Assembly: GCF_007164725.1 (NCBI RefSeq)
Contig: NZ_AP019697.1
Span: 1,461,501 to 1,525,500 of the forward strand
Length of the DNA: 64,000 nucleotides
Reading direction: 5' to 3'
DNA from: Dialister hominis
GTDB taxonomy: Bacteria > Bacillota > Negativicutes > Veillonellales > Dialisteraceae
Position 1 is the stretch's first letter; the number at the start of each line of letters is the position of its first letter. The notes beneath the pieces were generated by a model that was given only the letters and a program-made list of their open reading frames with translations, had not been told where the DNA came from and made no database searches. This document shows positions 34,933 through 41,174 of the stretch, one piece after another. Made by a program: the position numbers and the translations under genes.

Positions 34933-35862
34933 TTAGTGCTCCTTTGCAATCTGGTACGTGCTTCCGTCCGTCGTGAGTGTGACAGTGCCGTCGCGGTCCG
35001 TGCGGAAAATGTGGATGCCTGCATTTTCAAGCTTCGTCATCGTTTCCTTGTGCGGATGGCCGTAATCATTGCCCTGTCCGCAGGAAATGAATGCTTCCTT
35101 GGGAGCGACTGCTTTCAGGAAGGAAGGCGTCGTGCCTGTGCGGCTGCCGTGATGGCCGACCTTGAGGACATCACTCTTCAGACCAAAGCCGCTCTTGAGG
35201 ATGGCAGACTCTTCTTCCTTCTCTGCGTCCCCTGTAAAGAGCATGGAGAAATCTCCGTATGTCAGCTTTCCTACGATGGAATTATTATTGAGATCCGGGC
35301 GGCCCTTCTGGTCCGTGATTTCACTGACCGGTCCTGCTACGTGGAAATCAACGCCGTCAAAGAGAGCAATCGTTTCGCCGGCCTTCGGAATATGGAACGG
35401 GATGTTCTTTGTCTTGATATTCTTCAGGTAAGTCTTGTACGTATTCGTATTTGTCGGAACGCCGTCGTCATAAATGTTGTCGACTTTGATATTGTCGAAG
35501 ACAGCCTTCATGCCGCCCATGTGATCGGCATGCGGATGCGTGATGATGACATTGGATAATTCCTTGACGCCGTATTCATGAAGGTACTTCACGAGTGCCT
35601 CTCTGTATTCGACATCGCCTGTATCGATCATGGCAAACTTGCCGTCCTTTTCAAGAAGGAAAGCATCGCCCTGCCCGATATCGAGCATGCGGATAATGAG
35701 CTTGTCTCCCGGTTTGGCCGGCGTCTTTGCAGCGCCTGCTGCCGGCGCTTTCGCTGAGCTTGATGATGCGCCGCTTCCCCCGCAGCCTGCCAGTGCAAAG
35801 CCTGTGACAGCTGCCAGAAGGATGATCATGAATGCTTTTGCTAACTTTTTGAATAAATGCAT
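34933..35862 (-). CDS. ComEC/Rec2-like metallo-beta-lactamase-fold lipoprotein
   Basis: A 309-aa lipoprotein: lipobox LAGC near residue 27, Ser/Ala/Pro linker, then an MBL fold. Metal-binding motifs are HPHADHMGG (about 109-117), FTGDAEKEE and VGHHGSRTG. It resembles the extracytoplasmic MBL domain of the competence channel ComEC but lacks its membrane part. Such proteins may degrade extracellular nucleic acid or phosphodiesters; substrate untested. Forms a pair with DUF3006. Confidence 0.9.
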   Translation of the reverse strand: MHLFKKLAKAFMIILLAAVTGFALAGCGGSGASSSSAKAPAAGAAKTPAKPGDKLIIRMLDIGQGDAFLLEKDGKFAMIDTGDVEYREALVKYLHEYGVKELSNVIITHPHADHMGGMKAVFDNIKVDNIYDDGVPTNTNTYKTYLKNIKTKNIPFHIPKAGETIALFDGVDFHVAGPVSEITDQKGRPDLNNNSIVGKLTYGDFSMLFTGDAEKEEESAILKSGFGLKSDVLKVGHHGSRTGTTPSFLKAVAPKEAFISCGQGNDYGHPHKETMTKLENAGIHIFRTDRDGTVTLTTDGSTYQIAKEH

Positions 35863-35893
35863 AAAATCCCCCAGTCTTTAATACCCCCAACTA

Positions 35894-37426
35894 CTATTCA
35901 TCCATTTCAGTGATCTGCGCCCTTGCCTTTGGAAGGAGGCGTGCCAGATCGGTCACGCGGTAACCCACCGGCGTCGTTTCTGCCGCCAGATCTCCGGCAA
36001 GGCCGTGAAGATAGACGCCGACCGCTGCCGAGGAAGACGGGCTCATGCCCTGCGCCGCCATCGCGCCGATGACACCTGTCAGCGTATCTCCCATGCCGCC
36101 TGTCGCCATGCCTGGATTTCCCGTCGTATTGACGTAGGAGCGGCCGTCAGGAAGGCCGATGACCGTAGGCGCGCCCTTAAGGACAAGGACGAGACGGTTC
36201 TTCTTCGAGAAATCGGACGCAGCATCAATCCTCTTCTCCTCGATTTCGGAAGCAGAAAGGCCTGTCAGCCTTGCGAACTCTCCCACATGAGGCGTCAGGA
36301 TCAACCGGCCCGGGCAGGACTTGAAATCGATCTTCGCCTCGGCGGCCGCGTAGAGCCCGTCCGCATCAAGGATGATCGTCTTCTCAAAGTTTTCGACCAT
36401 TTTCTTCACGAACTTCACCGTTTCCTCATCCCTGCCGATGCCGGGCCCGATGGCGATGACGTCATACGCCTTGGCCTTCTCAAGGGCAGCTTCCGCCATG
36501 TCTTCCGTGAAGTGCGGACCGTTTCCGATGGAGGAAACCATGATTTCAGGGAACTTTCCTGCCATGATGGGTGCAGCATCGCCTGTCGTGATGATGGCTG
36601 TCTTGCCGGCCCCTGCATAGAGGGCGCCCTGCCCCGCAAGGAGGGCTGCGCCTTCCATACCGGACGACCCTGCAAAAATGCCAAGGAATCCGTTCTTTCC
36701 TTTATGGGAAATCTGATTCCTTACAGGAAGAAGAGGCGCGATGTCTTCCCTGAAAAGAAGGCGGACAGGGAAATCCTCGGATGCTTCCTCAGGAATGCCA
36801 ATCGGCGAAAAGAGAAGACGGCCCGTATGCTCGCTTCCCGGATAAAGGACATGCCCGCGCTTCACCGAACCCAGAGCGACGGTGAAATCCGCATTGACAG
36901 CCGTCCCTGCCGGTCTTCCCGTATCCGTCACAAGGCCGCTTGGAATGTCGGTCGAAACGACGAGCGCATCCGTGTCATTGATGATATCGATGAGCGCTGC
37001 CTTCTCGCCCTTCACTTTGCTTGCAAGGCCCGTTCCAATCAAAGAATCGATGATGATATCCGCATCATAGAGGTAGGGAACCGCTTCTTCTGCTTCCATC
37101 ACCTCAATGACAGGAATCCCCATCTTCTCAGCCGTCTTCCGGTACATCTTTGCCGACTCTCCCATGTGGGACGGATCCCCCATGAGGATGACCAGGACCC
37201 TGGCGCCTGCGCCTCTTGCATAGCGGGCGCTGACAAATCCATCCCCGCCATTATTGCCCGTGCCGCAGACAATGACAGTGAATGCGCCTTCCCAGTCCGT
37301 AAACTCTCTCATGCGGCTGACGACAGCGCGTCCTGCATTTTCCATCAGGACAGCTTCCGGCAGTCCGTACTCTGTCATAGCGATCTTGTCCAGCAGCCTG
37401 GACTCCGCCGTACTTGTCAGAATCAT
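35894..37426 (-). CDS. nnr: Bifunctional NAD(P)HX epimerase / ADP- or ATP-dependent dehydratase
   Basis: Repairs hydrated NADH and NADPH. The 510-aa protein has the N-terminal epimerase half (residues about 1-215, VCGTGNNGGDGFVSARYA) and the C-terminal carbohydrate-kinase-like dehydratase half. The latter contains AIGPGIGRDEETVKFVK, LTPHVGEFARL and the NPGMATGGMGDTLTGVIGAM nucleotide site. The fused form is usual in bacteria. Its start overlaps the acpS stop by four bases (ATGA). Confidence 0.96.
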   Translation of the reverse strand: MILTSTAESRLLDKIAMTEYGLPEAVLMENAGRAVVSRMREFTDWEGAFTVIVCGTGNNGGDGFVSARYARGAGARVLVILMGDPSHMGESAKMYRKTAEKMGIPVIEVMEAEEAVPYLYDADIIIDSLIGTGLASKVKGEKAALIDIINDTDALVVSTDIPSGLVTDTGRPAGTAVNADFTVALGSVKRGHVLYPGSEHTGRLLFSPIGIPEEASEDFPVRLLFREDIAPLLPVRNQISHKGKNGFLGIFAGSSGMEGAALLAGQGALYAGAGKTAIITTGDAAPIMAGKFPEIMVSSIGNGPHFTEDMAEAALEKAKAYDVIAIGPGIGRDEETVKFVKKMVENFEKTIILDADGLYAAAEAKIDFKSCPGRLILTPHVGEFARLTGLSASEIEEKRIDAASDFSKKNRLVLVLKGAPTVIGLPDGRSYVNTTGNPGMATGGMGDTLTGVIGAMAAQGMSPSSSAAVGVYLHGLAGDLAAETTPVGYRVTDLARLLPKARAQITEMDE

Positions 37427-37803
37427 GATTTGCCTCCTGCCATCACGACCACCGCGATGGACATATGATCTTCATGCGAAATGGAAATCGACATTTCCGT
37501 GACGCCAAGCTCCCTGGCCCGCTTTTCAAACGTGCCCTTCAGATGAAGCTCCGGTGCTCCCCACTTGGACCATGTGACATAGGCATCCTGCCAGGCCGAT
37601 CCGAAGATGCCGATTCCCAGCGCTTTGCCGGCCGCTTCCCTGGCTCCCCAGAGAGCCGCATAGGACTCAGCCCGCTTCTTTCCTTTCTTTTCGCAATGGG
37701 CAATTTCATCCGGCGTGAAAATTTTCTCTGCCCTGGCAGGAAATTTCTCCAGAATCCGTTCCCAGCGTTCTATCTTGACGAGATCTACTCCGACGAATAG
37801 CAT
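37423..37803 (-). CDS. acpS: Holo-[acyl-carrier-protein] synthase
   Basis: Adds 4'-phosphopantetheine to ACP. The 126-aa length is standard. It starts MLFVGVDLVKIERWERIL and has WGAREAAGKALGIGI, both with the Mg-binding Asp and Glu. The ATG at 37803 follows AAGGAGACCTT; the open frame extends upstream into non-coding sequence. The acpS-nnr order is common in Firmicutes. Confidence 0.96.
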   Translation of the reverse strand: MLFVGVDLVKIERWERILEKFPARAEKIFTPDEIAHCEKKGKKRAESYAALWGAREAAGKALGIGIFGSAWQDAYVTWSKWGAPELHLKGTFEKRARELGVTEMSISISHEDHMSIAVVVMAGGKS

Positions 37804-37952
37804 AAGGTCTCCTTCCGAACCGGAACCTCCGGCTCTTACATTTCTATTGTACAAAAAGACATACTTCGATTCAAACAAAATTCTCCTGTTCGCCCTGACT
37901 TTTCCCGTCTTTTCCGCAAAACATCGTACCTTTTGAATTTTCAGAAAATTTC

Positions 37953-37981
37953 TTGCCTTGATTGATGAAATATGATAGAAT
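37953..37981 (+). promoter_or_regulatory. Promoter of rpsT
   Basis: TTGCCT (37953-37958), 17 bases, TAGAAT (37976-37981) with TGA before it, about 37 bases before the start codon. Confidence 0.7.
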
Positions 37982-38018
37982 GTCATGGTATGAATAATGC
38001 AGACGGGAGGTGAAATCA

Positions 38019-38366
38019 TTGCCACAGATTAAATCCAATATGAAAAGCATGAGACAGGACGCTGCAAAGAAGGCTGCAAATTCTGCTATTAAATCCAGAA
38101 TCCACAGCTCCGTTAAGAAAGCTGTCGCTGCTGCTGCTACGGAAAACCAGGACGAAGCTATCCGTGCTGCTGTAAGCGTTATCGATAGCGCTGCTCAGAA
38201 AGGCGTCATTCACAAGAATGCCGCAGCTCGTAAGAAATCCCGTCTGAACGCGAATGTACAGGCTGCTGTTGCTAAAATCCAGGCTGAAAAAGCTAAATTA
38301 GCTGAAGAAGAAGCTAAGGAAGAAGCAAAGGAAGCTTACAAAGAAGCAATGGAAGAAAAGGCTTAA
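38019..38366 (+). CDS. rpsT: 30S ribosomal protein S20, with an acidic tail
   Basis: Binds 16S rRNA. The core starts PQIKSNMKSMRQDAAKKAAN and includes KKGVIHKNAAARKKSRLN-like sequence. I choose the TTG at 38019 because GGGAGGTGAAATCA lies upstream; S20 proteins normally begin M-PQIKS. The protein is 115 aa where 85-90 is common. About 25 extra residues at the C-terminus are Glu/Lys/Ala-rich (KLAEEEAKEEAKEAYKEAME) and should form a charged helix. Confidence 0.94.
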   Translation: MPQIKSNMKSMRQDAAKKAANSAIKSRIHSSVKKAVAAAATENQDEAIRAAVSVIDSAAQKGVIHKNAAARKKSRLNANVQAAVAKIQAEKAKLAEEEAKEEAKEAYKEAMEEKA

Positions 38367-38380
38367 TTCTTTTCCGAAGA

Positions 38381-38413
38381 AAAACCGTAGTGATGGCGCT
38401 GCGGTTTTTTTAT
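38381..38413 (+). terminator. Terminator of rpsT
   Basis: AAAACCG and CGGTTTT pair with inner AGTGATGGCGCT and are followed by a T run. Confidence 0.8.
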
Positions 38414-38440
38414 TGCCTGAAATTGATACTGTTCACGAAA

Positions 38441-38485
38441 AAAGGACTGTGACAAAATGATTGCACATTTTATCATAGTCCCTTT
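38441..38485 (-). terminator. Long hairpin terminator (CTGTGACAAAATG family)
   Basis: AAAGGACTGTGACAAAATG pairs with CATTTTATCATAGTCCCTTT around ATTGCA, 10 bases past the stop of the HdeD-like gene. Confidence 0.85.
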
Positions 38486-38495
38486 ACAATTGCTT

Positions 38496-39035
38496 TTATG
38501 ATTCAGAATCGTCAGCTGCTTCGCTCTGTCTCCAGATCATGAATGTCGAGATGCCGGTCCAGATGAGTGCCAGTGCTACGCAGTACATGAAGATGATGCT
38601 TGCTGCATCCGGTCTCAAAACAAGGGCTGCGCCGATCAGGATTTCAATGATAGCTACAGGCATGTAAAGCGAAGAGTGCTTCATTTCCTTTTCTTTCTTC
38701 TTCCGGAGTACGATCATCAGGATGCCGCGGAGCAGGATGTAGATGGCAAACATAAGCGGAAGCATGTAGGCAACCAGCGTGAATACCATGCTGACAAGCA
38801 TCCAGATGCCGAATACTACGTCGAGCAGGGCAATAAGCAGATGCCAGAAGGAACGGTAGCCCGGATCAATCTGGAAAAAGCGGATTATCTGGAGCGCGCC
38901 GCCCAGGACGAGTACGAATCCGATATACCAACCAACGATCAGAAGCGAGATCTCCGGCTGCAGGATGCAGAATATGCCTGCGCCAATGAAGAGCAGACTC
39001 CCGAGTATCAATACAATTGAACTTAACATGATCAT
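38496..39035 (-). CDS. HdeD/DUF308-like membrane protein
   Basis: A 179-aa integral membrane protein of six short helices arranged in pairs with GxxxxxxxP/G motifs (SSIVLILGSLLFIGAGIFCI; PVAIIEILIGAALVLRP). This pattern matches the HdeD/DUF308 family, linked to acid resistance in enterobacteria; the role in this lineage is unknown. Two Mets two codons apart could each be the start. Confidence 0.85.
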   Translation of the reverse strand: MIMLSSIVLILGSLLFIGAGIFCILQPEISLLIVGWYIGFVLVLGGALQIIRFFQIDPGYRSFWHLLIALLDVVFGIWMLVSMVFTLVAYMLPLMFAIYILLRGILMIVLRKKKEKEMKHSSLYMPVAIIEILIGAALVLRPDAASIIFMYCVALALIWTGISTFMIWRQSEAADDSES

Positions 39036-39120
39036 CGCCTTCTTCTTTCCGAAACCATTTCTTTATCTATCTATATTATAGGACTTTATCGAAGGCGTTT
39101 CCATAGAAAAGAACAAAAAA

Positions 39121-39165
39121 ATAAAGCCTCCATAAATAATCTATAAATTACGGGAGGCTTTATTT
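39121..39165. terminator. Terminator of the M20 hydrolase gene
   Basis: AATAAAGCCTCC and GGGAGGCTTTATT pair around an AT-rich loop with T/A runs on both strands. Confidence 0.8.
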
Positions 39166-39173
39166 TTTATTGA

Positions 39174-40421
39174 TCAGGTTAATTTCAGCATGCTTTCAAG
39201 GTCCGTCGGATGGAAGAACGGTGTTTCGGGCTTTTCTGCCAGAGCTCTTGTGACATAGGCAAGAGCGGCGGCAACGCCTGTGACGAGGCCGTCTTCTGCA
39301 ATGTCGAATTTCGGTGTGTGGTGCGGGCTTCCGCTTCCGACTTCCGGATCATTGATGCCGGTGAAGAAGAAGACGCCCGGATATGTCGATTCCGTAATGG
39401 AGAAGGTTTCCGTGGCCATCCACATCGGGCAGTCCGGATCAAGCGCATCGCTTCCAAGGGCTTCAGTGACAGATTTTCTGGCAAGATCGACGCATTCCTT
39501 CGTATTGACGGTAACCGGGAAGTACTGGTCTTCGACGATTTCTGCCGTCAGGCCGTGGAGCTCGGCAATGCCTTTCGTCACTTTGAGGAAGGTATCGCGG
39601 AAAGCAAGGCCGTCGTCATTCTTTGTGCAGCGGGCGGTGCCTGCAAACATCAATTCATCCGGAATGATATTCGGTTCATGGCCTGCCTGCACGCATCCGA
39701 AGGAGTATGTCAGGCTGTCGGACGGATCGACGGCACGCATGCGGTAGGAACGAAGTTCGCTCGCAATGGAAATGAAGCATTCGATCGGGCTTTGTGCCAT
39801 GTCCGGACGGGATCCGTGGCCGCTCTTCCCGTGAAGCTTCACGCGGAAGAAGTAAGCTCCGGCCAGTGCACTTCCGTAAAGGATGCTGACCTTTCCTGCC
39901 GGAAGATTCCACATGACATGGGTGCCGAAGCAGGTATCGATATGGATTTTGTTATCGCGGAGGTAGCGGAGAAGCGGCGCAATGCCTCTTTCCCCCATTT
40001 CCTCAGCCTCTTCGAACATGAAGACGATCTTTCCTTCCCATTCATCCTTGTGCTGGGCAAGGATTTTGGCTTCGGTAAGGAGCATCGCCATATGGCCGTC
40101 ATGGCCGCAGGCATGCATGATGCCTTCATTTTCTGAAATGCAGACTCTTTCCTTTGCCATATTGACGGGGTCTTCCTTGATGGGAAGCGCATCAATGTCT
40201 GCTCTCATGAGCATCGTCCAACCCGGTTTCCCGCTGTCCAGGAAGCCGAATACGCCGCCGTGCGGCACTCTGACTGTTTCTATGCCATACTTGTGCAGGA
40301 ATTCCTCGATGGTATCCATCGTCTTGAATTCTTTCTGCGATAATTCCGGATTTTCATGGAAATGACGGCGAAGGCTGACTACCGTCTCTTTTTCCTGCCA
40401 TGCTAATGTTTTTACATCCAA
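39174..40421 (-). CDS. M20-family amidohydrolase
   Basis: A 415-aa zinc amidohydrolase of the N-acyl-L-amino-acid / aminobenzoyl-glutamate hydrolase group. It has RRHFHENPELSQKEFKT near the start, LMRADIDALPI, the metal site MHACGHDGHMAM near residues 105-115, and the catalytic FEEAEEMGERG pair of Glu. It begins GDVKTLAWQEKET-like sequence with a typical ribosome site (AAGGAGGGATTTCTTTTGG). Predicted cytoplasmic; substrate not assignable. Confidence 0.9.
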   Translation of the reverse strand: MDVKTLAWQEKETVVSLRRHFHENPELSQKEFKTMDTIEEFLHKYGIETVRVPHGGVFGFLDSGKPGWTMLMRADIDALPIKEDPVNMAKERVCISENEGIMHACGHDGHMAMLLTEAKILAQHKDEWEGKIVFMFEEAEEMGERGIAPLLRYLRDNKIHIDTCFGTHVMWNLPAGKVSILYGSALAGAYFFRVKLHGKSGHGSRPDMAQSPIECFISIASELRSYRMRAVDPSDSLTYSFGCVQAGHEPNIIPDELMFAGTARCTKNDDGLAFRDTFLKVTKGIAELHGLTAEIVEDQYFPVTVNTKECVDLARKSVTEALGSDALDPDCPMWMATETFSITESTYPGVFFFTGINDPEVGSGSPHHTPKFDIAEDGLVTGVAAALAYVTRALAEKPETPFFHPTDLESMLKLT

Positions 40422-40472
40422 AAGAAATCCCTCCTTAGGGCCAGGCCCTTCTTCTATGGGGCAGCGCCCCTC

Positions 40473-40619
40473 CTACCTTCTTCTCCATAAATGGAGACAG
40501 GAAAGCGAAAATGCGGCAACGACGATGGCCGTTGCGCAAAGTGTCAGAAAATCATAATTTTCATGCAGCCGATACAGGCTGAAGAGAGCCAGAAGGCCCA
40601 GAAGCAGTAATTTGAACAT
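40473..40619 (-). CDS. Small membrane protein (48 aa)
   Basis: A short frame starting MFKLLLLGLLALFSLYRLHE and ending LSCLHLWRRR. Two hydrophobic helices are separated by a short loop, with a basic C-terminus. The ribosome site GAGATGG is weak. It lies 50 bases upstream of the M20 gene, in the same orientation. The hydrophobic/basic order supports coding, but no homologue is recognised. Confidence 0.5.
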   Translation of the reverse strand: MFKLLLLGLLALFSLYRLHENYDFLTLCATAIVVAAFSLSCLHLWRRR

Positions 40620-40718
40620 ATGACCATCTCATTTCTTTTTCGGCTAATATACACTATCATAGCACGCTGATGAAGTGATGAAAATAAAAAGGTCAAAATG
40701 AATCGTTTTCAATGACCA

Positions 40719-40748
40719 TTGACGAATCTTCCAGTCATATGCTAAAAT
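40719..40748 (+). promoter_or_regulatory. Promoter of tRNA-Leu
   Basis: TTGACG (40719-40724), 18 bases, TAAAAT (40743-40748) preceded by TGC as an extended -10. Confidence 0.75.
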
Positions 40749-40763
40749 AACTCTTGTTGATAT

Positions 40764-40849
40764 GCCGGAGTGGCGGAATGGCAGACGCACCAGACTCAAA
40801 ATCTGGCGATGGCAACATCGTGCGGGTTCAAGTCCCGCCTCCGGCACCA
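40764..40849 (+). tRNA. tRNA-Leu (CAA)
   Basis: An 86-base class II tRNA with acceptor GCCGGAG/CTCCGGC, anticodon loop CTCAAAA, variable arm CGATGGCAACATCG and encoded CCA. Confidence 0.97.
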
Positions 40850-40855
40850 CAGAGA

Positions 40856-40880
40856 AGATCCCAATGCGGGATCTTTTTTA
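40856..40880 (+). terminator. Terminator of tRNA-Leu
   Basis: AGATCCC and GGGATCT pair around AATGC, followed by six Ts. Confidence 0.85.
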
Positions 40881-40961
40881 TTGCCTTCCCAGCTTCTATT
40901 ACCGCTGAAAATGAAAAAGAGGATGCAGAGCCTTCCAGCCCGCATCCTCTTTCTGCTTTTC

Positions 40962-41174
40962 TTACTTTTCGATGCCGACGAACTTGTAGTCCTTGTCTTC
41001 GACGGCCTTCTGGATATCAGCGTCTGCGACTGCCTTGCTCACGGAGAGGACGGCAGTACCCTTTTCGTGGGATACCTCAGCGCTGTCTACACCGTCCAAT
41101 GCTTCGAGAGCTTTCTTGACGGTGGCTTCGCAATGATTGCACATCATGCCTTCAATCTTAACTGTTTCTTTCAT
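40962..41174 (-). CDS. copZ: Nested copper chaperone CopZ in the copA reading frame
   Basis: An in-frame ATG (41172-41174) inside copA follows AAAGGAGG by eight bases (spacer AAAACAAG), the strongest internal start in the gene. The product would be 70 aa, beginning MKETVKIEGMMCNHCEATVK, a full HMA domain of CopZ length. It may be made both as the tail of CopA and as a free chaperone. Alternatively it is a former separate copZ that lost the upstream stop codon and kept its initiation site. Confidence 0.65.
   Translation of the reverse strand: MKETVKIEGMMCNHCEATVKKALEALDGVDSAEVSHEKGTAVLSVSKAVADADIQKAVEDKDYKFVGIEK

Noticed and set aside
36005-37468. A 487-codon plus-strand frame opposite nnr
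   Set aside because: An antisense shadow with Arg/His-rich composition; nnr is unambiguous on the minus strand.
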